Below, in pieces: positions 31,574 through 41,965 of a DNA stretch of 64,000 nt (position 1 is the first letter of the stretch; each line of letters begins with the position of its first letter). The stretch is from Laburnicola sp. R22_1 (Eukaryota; Ascomycota; Dothideomycetes; Pleosporales; Didymosphaeriaceae): NCBI GenBank assembly GCA_014281115.1, contig JACONQ010000005.1, positions 3,658,001 to 3,722,000 on the forward strand, written 5' to 3'. The position numbers and the translations under genes are program-made. The notes below the pieces were generated by a model, which ran no database searches, was not told the DNA's origin, and worked only from the letters and a program-made list of their open reading frames with translations.

Positions 31574-33936
31574 ATGACTTTCTCAATTCCCTCTTGTCTG
31601 GCCCAGTATCGATCGCCCCCACTGTTGTTTAGCACGTCGGAGCGTTTCAAAGCTAACGCCCCGGTGTTTCGTCAGATCCTCGGACTGGCACCTTCCAAGT
31701 CCCTCCTCCACACCCAAGTCCGCTGCGGGTCCCGACTCGACGCTGAAGACGCCTAAAGCTGAGTCGTTCCCTCAGTCGCATTTCCTCGACGCCTGGTCCA
31801 CACCGCGGGTCAATGGGCAACAGACACCCGCCCAGACCCCGACCTTCACCCTCTCGACACCCATAGAGCGACCGTCAACCGTGCACGGCCAAAAAGTTCG
31901 CACACCCGAAGACCCAGAATTCCATGTCAACCATTTTGCGGTGACCAACCTCCCGCTGCCGCCTGTCGAGCCTTTGCGAAGACTTTCGTCCTCGCCAGAC
32001 CCTCATTTGGTGAACACGGCTGGGGCTAACTTTCGGGGGGACAACTCGTCTCGCCCTCGGCCGCTCAGTATGGATACTTCGCAGATGCAGACACCGCCAC
32101 CGACAAGGGATGCTACATCTCGAAGGCTTCAGCAGAATGCAGCATCTGACTTGTCCACACCGGCAACCGTGATAGCACGCACGCCCGGCCTGGTTCCATC
32201 GTCTCAAGGGCTCTTCAACCAGACGCCGTTTGGTTTCCCCAGCTTGCAATTCTCACCGGATATGATCCAGTTCCCTAGTACAGGTCCAATGTCGGCGCCT
32301 CCGCTCCCTCACTCTCGGTTATTCTGGGATCAGCCTAATGACGCCAACCATATGGACGTAGACATGTCCCTTGCGTCCGACCCTTTTGGACCAGCCCCGC
32401 ACAAGATCGACGGCAACGTGAATTGGCCGACGTTCCATACTCCCACTAGTAATCAGATGAACCCTCAAGCATTCCAAGCTCCACATGGCTTGTCATCCCC
32501 AGGGCCCATGTCCTCTTTTGCCACAAGCAACGCCGCCGATGGCCCCAGCTCACGGCCGAGCTCTTTCATCTCGACGTCCGATGGTGTTGATCCTAGCATG
32601 CTCTTTAGCTTCTCGAGCCCTGGCCCTAGCGCATCATTCAGCATATCCAATCCTCTGCCGCCTAAGCCCATTGAGTCCAGACAGCCGTATGAGACGCAGC
32701 TTCGCGAGTTACGAGAACAGGAGGCTGCTAGGCAGGCAAAGAGCCAACATTCCCGCACAAGCACGAACTCATCAGCCGCATCGTTTGAGCCTCGGCCTGG
32801 CCTACAGCGAAGCAATACAGACAGTGGGTTCAGGAGAAGCAGGCCTTCCTCGATGGAATCACGCTCATCAGGGCCGGTTACAGGATACAATATACCTCGG
32901 CGTTCGTCGCCTTTGAAAAGGTCAAGCGGTGGTTCACTCATGGCCATACCTGAGATTCGAAGACCGAAGACCCGCCTAGTGATTGATGAATCCGGTAGAG
33001 CCCGGACGGAAACAGTGCCCGCCGAAGAAGAGGAGACTACTAGAAGTGAACCACGTAGAGATGCTCAGGATCTACGGAAGCAGTACCCTGGGTTGTGGGC
33101 TGATGATGACAGTGAATCCGAGGACGAGGAACCCCTTCAATCTGTCGGTCTTAGTCGTAATACGTCATTCGACTTGCCACAACGTCGTCCTTCAAAACAT
33201 GTTCGAAATGAGAGCGGCGAGCTGAACCGCTCCAACTCCTTCAAAGTGCTGAGACCTGCATCGAAACCATCGTCTGGCGTCTTCGACAAAGCATCAGTTG
33301 ATACCCTCCGTCCCGTGCGACGGATCGCAGACAATGCCCACAGAAGATTCAGCATGATGGACTTTCCTACCTCTTTTGGTGATAACGCAGGAAGTGAGGA
33401 TCAGGCGATGCAAGATTCTCCCGGAGATGCACTTGGTGCGTTGAAGAAGGCTGTAGAGGGTCGACACAAGCGTATGTGTATTATTGGTAGTGAACGAATC
33501 TTCACGTTGCTTACCAGAAACAGAGCGTTCTGCCAACAACACCCTCAAAGCACACAATCAACGCTGGGCTCAAGCATCAGCTGATCTAGTACATGGACAG
33601 TCCATATCGTTTGACCCGTTCACCAATGGCTTCAGTGCTTCTCCAGCCGACACGGCGCTGACCACGCCTTCAACGGATCGTAGTAGTCGGTCAAGCGAAA
33701 ACACGCGCTGTATTTGCAATGGCTCTGATGACGGTCGTGCCATGATCTTATGCGACAGTTGCAAGAACTGGTTGCATATGCCTTGCGTTGGGCTCAACGC
33801 AGATAACACGCCCCCAGTCTACGTTTGCATCTTCTGCACCGGTCAAACACCGATCGCTCGAGGTGGGAGAGTCAGGGGACCAATGCCAATCCCATTCGAC
33901 TCACCGCTCACCCACAAGTCGGTATATCGACGATAA
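31574..33936 (+). CDS. PHD-finger protein
   Basis: Modelled as exons 31574-31605, 31676-33471 and 33524-33936 (746 residues). Intron 1 has GTATCG...AGCTAAC...CAG and intron 2 GTATGT...GCTTACC...CAG; both keep phase. Most of the protein is disordered and rich in Ser, Pro, Arg and Asn, with Ser-Pro sites (SPSSTPKS, TPTFTLSTP). Near the C-terminus, about residues 673-718, is a C4HC3 PHD finger: CIC, CDSC, HMPC and CIFC supply the zinc ligands. PHD fingers bind histone H3 tails, usually according to lysine methylation, so a nuclear chromatin role is likely. Before the finger WLH-type packing is kept (NWLHM). The first exon is the least certain part. Confidence 0.75.
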
Positions 33937-34731
33937 TCAACCATCTTCGTATTAGACCAATACACCGACAAAAACCTGCGCACTTTGGCCCCAAGTGTTA
34001 CTCTCAATTTCTGCGACACTAGGATACCCGAGGCCCAACCACCTTCTAGTTTGCTTTAGCACATGCCATGTTTCTACTCTATTTCGTTTTCTATCGCATT
34101 GCGCCCGCGGGGCGTTGACTGCGCGGCCTCGCATCTATACACCAGCATACACCCTCACCGGTATACCTTCTCGACGATCCTTACATACCTCCCAGCCGTA
34201 ATGCAACCCCCTCTCTCTCAACCCCGACGACCGATCCAATAATGTCGCCTATCCCCCCGACGCCCGCTGGTCCAGATGTTTGTGCGGGGTCCAGGTTTAA
34301 TGTCTTGTCATTCCAATCCTTTATGGGGAACGAATGCGAAGTGGGAGTAATGCTGACGAGCTTACGTTTTGGATTATTTTCTTTACGCTCTTTATGATGT
34401 GTTTGACGTTGACGCTTGATGGTTGGATGATAATGATGTGTGGAAATGAGCTGCACAGGTTGGATATGAGAAAGGAGGCGGGGAAAGGCGAGGGTGTGAT
34501 GGGTGTAGATATGCTTGTCAGAGAGTGACGAGAAAATGTGAAAGCGTAGCTGCTTGTTCTACATGGTAGCTTTCTCTTGACATGTATGTGTTGGGTGGTG
34601 ATTGTCGGTTTGCTGGGTGAAGTGGAGCGGTCGCTGAATAACACTTGGCTAGCGTCATCAGGCCGTGCCGACTTGGCTCTTGAATGTGAACAAGCATCCA
34701 CGATGAGCCACTTCAGACTTCGACCGCCAAC
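33937..34731. other. Intergenic, no gene identified
   Basis: The stretch probably holds the 3' UTR of the PHD-finger gene and the promoter of the next gene, both on the plus strand. A 195-codon minus-strand frame (34908-34321) is without domains and overlaps exon 1 of the next gene; not called. Confidence 0.5.
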
Positions 34732-35929
34732 ATGAATGGCATCAAGGACCTCGCCAAAAGCGGATGGCATCCCAAGGGCAACGGGGAAGGCGGCAAGGAG
34801 AGCTGGAGGAACGACTTCAAAGGCGTCAACACGGTGGTACGTCGCACAGTTGGGCTCCCTGTCGTACCCACCGATGTGCGTTCGCGTTTCACGGTTCGCT
34901 GACCTCACTGGTGGCTAGGCGGGGTGGAAGGACAAAGCGATGGGTAAAGGGGGCAAGGCAGGAGCAAGCGCGACTGCGCGCGAGAACCACGTCTCTACGC
35001 CGCTCGAGACGCTGAAGGATCCGGGGAGTTTTGGACCGCCACCGAAACATCGTGCGATCCATGGGGATGCGGCGGGCCCGGCGAGGTCAAGGCCAGCGAG
35101 AGATGGGGAACAAGCACGGCAAAGAGAGGACGAGGTGAATGCACGCCCACCACCCGGCTCCAGACCCGGTCAGGCACCACCGCCTCCAGCGACTACACAA
35201 TCTACGAAGCCAAAGCCCAGTCTCCCGCCGAGGCTGCCGCCGAGACAGAACTCGCATCCGGATGCGTATGCGCCGGAACCTCCACCGACATATAGCGAGT
35301 CTACGCAAGACAGTGCTCCGGGGGGGTATTTGAACCAGGGCGCGTTGAACAGGCTGGGGCAGGCCGGTGTATCGGTGCCGGGACTCAACATCGGCCGCAA
35401 TGCTTCGCCGCCTCTCCCTCCACGTCAATCCGCGTCGCCGTCGCTCACCACTCCCCCGGAAGCTCCTCGCACTTCACAGATGAGCGAGCTCCAGTCCCGC
35501 TTCGCGAGGATGCCGAGCGCGTCGTCGTCGGCTGCCCCCAACCCTGCCTCGACGGGCACAACGTGGGCAGAAAAGCAAGCGGCGTTGAAAACAGCCAACA
35601 ATCTGCACAGCGACCCTTCCAAAGTCTCTCTCTCCGACATGCGGAGCACCGCTTCGACGGCAAACAAGTTCCGCGAACGACACGGCGAGCAAGCAGCGGC
35701 GGGATGGAAGACAGCAAGCAATTTGAACCAGAAGTACGGCATTGCGGGGAAAGTGAACGGGTTAGCATCGGGGTCGACGGCGAGCAGCCCAGCGCAGGCG
35801 CCGGCTCCTGCGAAGGGGGCATCAGCATCAGGGAAGAAGGCGCCGCCGCCGCCACCGCCCAAGAGGAGAGAATTGAATGCGACGGGAGAGCCGCCGCCGA
35901 TTCCGCTGGGCAGCAAGCCCAAGTTTTGA
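34732..35929 (+). CDS. Proline-rich adaptor-like protein
   Basis: Two exons, 34732-34836 and 34919-35929; the intron (82 bp) has GTACGT, GCTGAC and TAG, and the model gives 371 residues. The N-terminus MNGIKDLAKSGWHPKG and the GWKDKAMGKGGKAG segment spanning the intron look like a conserved fungal head region with a repeated GW motif. The middle is packed with SH3-type PxxP sites (SLPPRLPPRQ, PPLPPRQ, PPPTYSES). Residues about 240-315 form a predicted helical part with repeated W-K-TA-NL units (WAEKQAALKTANNLH, GWKTASNLNQKYG). The tail has KKAPPPPPPKRRE. The composition suggests an SH3-binding cytoskeletal adaptor, possibly comparable with yeast Aim3; this is inference from style, not homology I can prove. 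Confidence 0.75.
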
Positions 35930-36615
35930 GTAGTCTCCCTGCTAGTTCGGCGGATGGAGCTGTATTGTCAGGCTGGGTTGTCGTAATGCATACATGGTCT
36001 GAGAATTGGTTCGTTTACGGCCCCGCTCCCCGGAGAATATGTATGTCGGTCGCCATTGTTGCGGAGAAATTGAAGCTCGGATTTGCCGTCGAGTGTTGTT
36101 GACGTACGTCGCCTACGGCAGAGGTCTATCGGCCTGTCTTTCTACTGTGGCTAGACTTGCGAGGCAATGCCTCTACTACATGCCCAACCGTAGGCCAGGC
36201 TCACGGCGGTGCTGGATGCAGCGAAGCGGCCGAGCTGCGGACCACTCCCGTGCTTGGAAGCGACCTCGGCTTGATGCCATTGGCGCGGCCGCCAAGCCGA
36301 CGACGCGCTAGGGCCTGTGTGTCGAAAAACGTTTAAGAAACTTTTAAACACAGCAACGGGCGGGTGTTTTCTGCCGGTGAATTGCGTGGGCCGTCGTTGC
36401 GTGCTCTCCTTGATTGTCACTGCCCTCCTGTTGCCCGTGTGCGGTTCGACGGTCGCGCAGCCGCTGTGTCCAAGACAAGCCACGCAAAGCAGCGCACAGA
36501 GGTATGTCGTCACCCACCCCCCATTCGCTCTCTCCGTGCAGGATGCTGACTCTCTCTTGCCCACGATACAGCTCCGTCCGAGCAGACGTACTCGCGCAAC
36601 ACGCACACTCCCATC
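35930..36615. other. Intergenic, no gene identified
   Basis: Contains the 3' end of the upstream transcript and the leader of the elongase gene. A CT-rich stretch with GTATGT...ACAG just before 36616 could include a leader intron (36501-36570). Confidence 0.45.
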
Positions 36616-38521
36616 ATGTCTGGCGCAGGACCGAGCCTCTACCCAGGCGAGTTCCCCTCGTGGGCCGTCTTCAGATTCCCGCCCGATTCCGCGCCGCCTG
36701 CCTTGCCGCCGCCCGCGGCCGAGCCCTTCAGCAGCTTCAGGAACCCGTATCCCATCCCCGCCGACATCTACAACGCCGTTCTCTCGCCCTACGTGCCTCT
36801 GACTATCGCTACCGTATACGCGACAAGCGTCTCCGTCGGCAATGCATACAACCGCAAACACGGGAACGAGCCGTGGCAGATCAGCAAGACGCGAGCATTC
36901 CGCGCCTTTGTCATCTTCCACAATGTCTTCCTGGCCGTGTATTCGGCTGTCACCTGTTGGGCCATGATACGCTCGCTCAAGCATGCCGTTCCGCACTACA
37001 CGGAGCCCAACTTTGTCGTTGGCGCCGTCGATGCGCTGTGCAAGATCCACGGTCCGCGCGGGCTGGGAGATGCTGTCACCTACAATCCGGATACCCACCA
37101 GTGGCAGAGCAAGAACCCGAACATCCAGCTGGATGAGTACGGCCTTCCTCAGTCGGACGATCTTGGACGCGTCTGGAACGAGGGTCTCGCCTGGTGGGGT
37201 TGGATCTTCTACCTGTCCAAGTTCTACGAGGTGCTCGACACGGCTATTATTATCATGAAGGGCAAGCGGAGCACCACTCTGCAGACGTACCACCATGCTG
37301 GCGCTATGCTGAGCATGTGGTCCGGCATCCGATACATGTCGCCTCCCATCTGGATGTTCGCTCTGGTCAACTCTGGCATCCACGCTATGATGGTAGGCAT
37401 TCTTGAATCCCGTCATGTTTCGATTGTTAACGTTTCCGCAGTACACATACTACACCGTCTCTGCCCTTGGCATTCGCGTTCCACAGGGCATCAAGCGTAC
37501 CCTCACCACCTTGCAAATCACGCAATTTATCGTCGGCGTCGGCTTCGCAGCATGCCACCTGTTTGTCTCCTACACGGTGCCGGTCTCGGTTGCCTACAAA
37601 ATCGCCGAGAAGGTTGTGCCCAAGTTCAACGCCTCGTCCATCGCATCAGCCGCCTCTTCAGTCTCGTCTACTGCCGTCCCCACCGCAACCGGTGCCGCTC
37701 TCGCCATTCTTAAGAAGTGGGTCTACCGCGCAGCCGGTGACGAGGGTCTCGCGGAGAACGTTTACACACCCGCTACTGCGCCTTCACCAGCAGCATTCGC
37801 AGGAGCTGGACATCACGCTCAGCAGCCCATCCAGCACGAGACTTTGACGCGCACCGTGTACCGCACGCAGTACGAGCACGTACCCTGCATCGACACGTCT
37901 GGCCAGGCTTTCGCCGTCTATCTCAACCTCATCTATCTCGCGCCCTTGACGGGTCTCTTCATGCGCTTCTTCGTCAAGTCGTACATGCGGCGCACATCGC
38001 CCACGTCCAAGCACCGCACCACCAAGGACACGATATCTAAGTCGACTCGCGACGCTATCCACGGCGTGGACCGCGAGATTGAATCGCTCGGCAAGTCGGC
38101 GGAGAACGGGGTCAGCAGCGCGTTCCTGAACGGCGGCGGCAACGGCGGCAAGTCTAAGCTGCCGGTGGTCGTCGCGCGGGGACGTGCTGGGGGCAAGGGG
38201 GGCGCGAATGGAAAGGAGAATTCTGGCAGGAGCAGTGCGGAGGAGAGTAGAGCGAGGAATGGCAATTTGAGCCCGGAGAATAAAAAGTTTATTGATTCGT
38301 TTAATGGGAGGGTTAGTCAGGAGTTGGAGAGGATTGGGGAGGGGGATGAGGGGAGTAGGGAGAGGGCGAGGAGGGTGGCGAGGGAGAGGGTGGGGGGGGC
38401 TGAGGGGAGGAGGGGAGAGGGGGAGGGTGAGGCGAAGGGTGAGAAGGAGGGTGAGGGGGAGGATAAGGCGAGGGGGGAGGGCGAGGGCAAGACGGGGGGG
38501 GGGGTGAGGCGGTGCTGCTGA
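36616..38521 (+). CDS. ELO-family fatty acid elongase with long basic tail
   Basis: Two exons, 36616-37392 and 37442-38521; intron 49 bp (GTAGGC, GTTAAC, CAG). 618 residues. The protein should be the condensing enzyme (3-ketoacyl-CoA synthase) of very-long-chain fatty acid synthesis in the ER membrane. Marks are several membrane helices, SKFYEVLDT (201-209), LQTYHHAGAM (222-231), and YTYYTVSALG after the intron. The usual HxxHH box reads QTYHH, with Gln223 in place of the first His. Yeast ELO proteins are about 310-350 residues; here the extra length comes from a Ser/Ala loop after residue 300 and a long hydrophilic tail of Glu/Gly/Arg/Lys runs. The last five residues are VRRCC. The tail's DNA is a G/A-only simple sequence from about 38330, so it probably varies between strains. 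Confidence 0.88.
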
Positions 38522-39461
38522 AGGAGTAGAGTAGATTGGTGGTGAGGGAGGGGTGAGTGGGGCTCCTCTTGCTTAGGTGGTGTGGTGTGTCATTGTTATG
38601 TGAATGGATGGCTGGGTCGGGTTGGGGGTGGAGGGTATTTCATTCATGAAAGAATGAAAGAAAGACCTACCTGGTTATTAGAGAGAGCGTTATGTGCATT
38701 TTTTTTCGAATTTTTTTTGGTCTTCTTTTCTTTTTTTTTGTAAGAATATTATGTGTGTGAGAGAGAGAGGGAGAGAGAGAGAGAGCGATGTGAGGGGAAG
38801 AAAAGAAAAGTTTCTGTAAAGTATTGTATTGTGTTGTAGGACTAGCTTCTAGCTTCTAGCTTCAAGTTCTAGGTAGTTGTAGATAAAATGTTTTAATTAC
38901 CTTAGGTAGTTTATTTGTAGGGGCGTGTGGTTGGTGCTCATAGTGCGTTTTTGTGTTTGTATTTGTATTTCTCAGGGGTTTGTTGGGTGAGATTTGAGAT
39001 GTGAGATGTGAGATTGGGGGCGGTGGATGATGGGTGGAGGAGTGGAGGAGGGTTCTGTTTACTAGGGTCTAGGGATGGGTGCGTTGGACGGCAAGACGGT
39101 ATGGTATGGTATGGTATGTTTTGCTTTGAGCGACGGTAAGGCCGTAGGTAGATGAATGGATGGATAGTCTGGGGTTCTTGAATTTGAGAATTTGAGAATT
39201 CCAATTTCAGGGTGCCGGGTCGATTTCTAGAGGAAGGGAAGGAGGGAGGAGCTGATTGGTAAGGGGTTGACCTTGACCTTGACCTTGATCTTTTTCGTAT
39301 TCTTCTTGACATCGGTATTTGGTATTTCTTCTTCGTCGAGGATACAGACAGAGTTAGAACGTAGAAGCGGGCTTGTGCCTGATCCTCGCTGGGCCATGCC
39401 ATCCCATGCCATCCCGTCTCTGCAAAGGTAACCTCATCTTACTCTTCTCTCTACGTATTCC
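38522..39461. other. Intergenic between convergent genes, simple repeats
   Basis: The elongase (plus) and APC10 (minus) converge here. The region holds GA runs, T runs, (TATGG) repeats near 39098-39118, and a CTAGCTT triple near 38842. No gene is visible. Confidence 0.6.
38757..38789. repeat. GA microsatellite
   Basis: The tract is a (GA)n run interrupted by GG, downstream of the elongase stop codon. It is likely polymorphic. Confidence 0.85.
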
Positions 39462-40783
39462 TCACCGCAAAACAGGTTCCTCCATCCACGCACTCGTCGC
39501 AAACCCTCGAACACCCTTTTTCGCGTCTCCACCCGCCCCACCAACACCACCACCCTTCTCCCCCCTCCGCTGCACCTTCTTCGGCCGGGCATCCTTGTCG
39601 TTGTCGCGCGCAAAGATTTGTAAGCCGCGCAGATGGGTGTCCTTCCCATTTTGGTGGTTCTCCATGATCTTGATCTGCACGAGGTGGCAGCGGAGGACGG
39701 GCATTTTGGCGGGTTTTTGGGACGTGGAATTGGCGGAGTTGGGGTTGGAGGGGGTTTGTTGTTGTTGCTGCTGCTGTTGTTGTTGTTGGGGATCTAGCAG
39801 CATGGGATCAGCGGGTGCGGGCGCTGGCATGTGCGCCTGCGGCGCCGTGTTCTCGGCTTCAGACCCATCGTCCCGCGGCGCTTCGTGCTGGACGTTGACG
39901 TCGGGCACGGCTTCCGCAGGCGGCTCCGCATGCGGGCCTGCCTCGTTGTTCTTCTCTTCCTCGCCGTCGGATTCATCGTCATCGCTCCCCTCCGGCTCGC
40001 CCACACCATCAAAATTCGCCCACACCCACCCCCTCGGACTCTCCAGCTTCATTTCGCCCCACTCGACAAGATCATTCATTCCGCTTCCCGCTAGCAGCGC
40101 GATGCGCGTCGGCGTGTAGCTCTCGTCCTGCTCGAAGTCGAGGTACAGCCGTAGACCGACGATGCGGACTAGTTTGAAGAAGTGGATGTTGAGGTAGTGG
40201 GGTTGGGGGCCGTCGGATTGCCAGAAGAGGGAGGGGGAGGGGTGGCGTAGCTGCGGGATGGAGTTTCCGGGTTTGGAGGAGGAGACGGTCCAGGAGGCGA
40301 GAGTGGAGATTTCGCGGAGGCCGGGGGGGATTTGTTGGTGGGCGGCGAGGTGGGAGGGGGAGGGGGAGGCTGCGGTGATGTGTTAGCTTGGTGTTTTGTG
40401 TTGTTTGGTCGGGGGGATAGACTGTGTTGACAATGAAGTGGCGCGTTGATTGAAAGTGAAGCAAGACTAATAAAGGAAAATGCATGTGGTGACATGACAG
40501 CAATGAAAGGAATGATTGATCTCAGGTTGTCACCCGGGCAAGAACGATCGAATAAGCCAGAATAAGCGTAAATGGATCCGAGATACGGCTAAGTTTTGGA
40601 CTCACCAATTGGCTCTTCCTCTTCCTCTTCCGGTGAAATGTGAGCGGCTTCTTCCTCGGACATCGTATCGTCCTGCTCCTCTTCTACGCCTATATCGGCG
40701 AATTCATCGTCGGATTCAGACAGGATCTCGTGAGGGGGAGGTTGGGCTTGATTTTGGCCTCGACGACGGAGTGATGGTGGCAT
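39462..40783 (-). CDS. APC10: Anaphase-promoting complex subunit 10 (DOC domain)
   Basis: Exons 40783-40606 and 40369-39462 on the minus strand; intron 236 bp (GTGAGT, GCTAAC, CAG), phase kept, 361 residues. APC10/Doc1 is the processivity and substrate-receptor subunit of the APC/C ubiquitin ligase, acting with Cdc20/Cdh1 on D-box proteins in mitosis. Diagnostic blocks are LREISTLASWTVSSSKPGN, LRHPSPSLFWQSDGPQPHYL, VRIVGLRLYLDFEQDESYTP, and near the end LVQIKIMENHQNGKDTHLRG. An acidic N-terminal extension (about 60 residues) precedes the domain. A low-complexity insert of about 90 residues (Asp/Glu, Ala/Pro, then 11 Gln at about 39757-39789) interrupts the DOC domain between GWVWANF and PVLRCHLV. 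I expect it to loop out without breaking the fold. Confidence 0.92.
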
Positions 40784-41965
40784 GGCGATGTTTGTATTGA
40801 ATTGGCCCAAGGTGTCCGGGTTGATCGGACTGCTGTATTGCTGTCGTTTTCAATACGGTTGTGGGAAGCGCAAGGCCAGATCCGAGATATGGAAGACGTG
40901 GTTTTGAAGATTATTATGTCAAAGTCTCCAGGTGCCGAACGATTTTAGCGTGTGGACCAGTGAAAGTGGTAATTGCTTCGAGAGAGCAGTTTGCGCAGAG
41001 GTGGTGAAGTTTGTTGTTCCTTTACGCGAGTACGAAGCGAGTATGTGGCGAAATATCTCGAAGCGCAGTGGATCGAAGCACCCTGTAGGATAATACGGGC
41101 GAGCTGTGAGGAGTCGTATGTGATTTGTGTGTTGGAGTGTGGTGTGAAGAAGGCGCTTGTGAGGGAAGTCGCGCCTGAGGTCCTTGAATACGCTAACCGA
41201 ATTAGGCAAAGTGCTCCCAGCTCGCGCATTGGGCGTGGTGATGGACGATGAAGATAGACATAACAGACTTTGGATTGTATACGGTCTTTAAAGTATGCTT
41301 TGCTGGCGTACTCCGACCGTGTTTGAATTCAATGCTTATCTCCTTGGTAAAATTCGCCTTCCATGGCAGAGTCACTCTCAGCACTCTTCTAGGTCTTAAA
41401 ACCACTCAAAAAAGAAGTCCACCACCCACCAAGGAAAAAGCGTAAGACAAGACAAGCTATCTCAGCCCAGCTCAGCTCAAAAGACGCAAAACGTACAGAA
41501 TTTCGATCTAAATAACTCAAGTAATACATCCCACTAGCCGAAGAGGGGCAGTTATTGTGCCTACATCGCACGATTTGAGCTGGTATACACTCACTACACA
41601 ATTATCCAATTTTATCGTCCTTATTATAGTATTTGGAACACTGCCGTGATCTCATACCAATTCAGCATTAGTATGAACTGTTTCTACATCTTCTCATCGT
41701 CTTCGTGGTATGTACTCCAGATAGGTCAGTCACTGTCGATATTCTTAATCACACGCACGTCTCTTATAACGATGTCAGCGTGCGCCCGAGACAAAAAAAT
41801 CACCAGAACAAGCGAAAACGAGAGACGATTTGTTTCAGATGTCATCAGAAATGGAATCAGGAGCGAATCACTAAAAGCACTCTGGACCTCCCCCCAAAGA
41901 CTCCATACTTCGTTTCACACACCCGAGTCCCATCCATCCACCCCTACTCTTGCCCCCACACGCCC
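40784..41965. other. Intergenic, no gene identified
   Basis: This stretch is upstream of APC10 and downstream of the copper ATPase, both on the minus strand. A 96-codon minus-strand frame (41209-40919) has no domain and competes with another frame of the same size, so it is not called. Confidence 0.5.

Noticed and set aside
34321..34908. 195-codon minus-strand frame
   Set aside because: It overlaps exon 1 and the intron of the proline-rich gene and has no recognisable feature.
36151..37446. 431-codon open frame on the minus strand
   Set aside because: It is exactly antisense to exon 1 of the ELO elongase; codon structure and family motifs support the plus strand.
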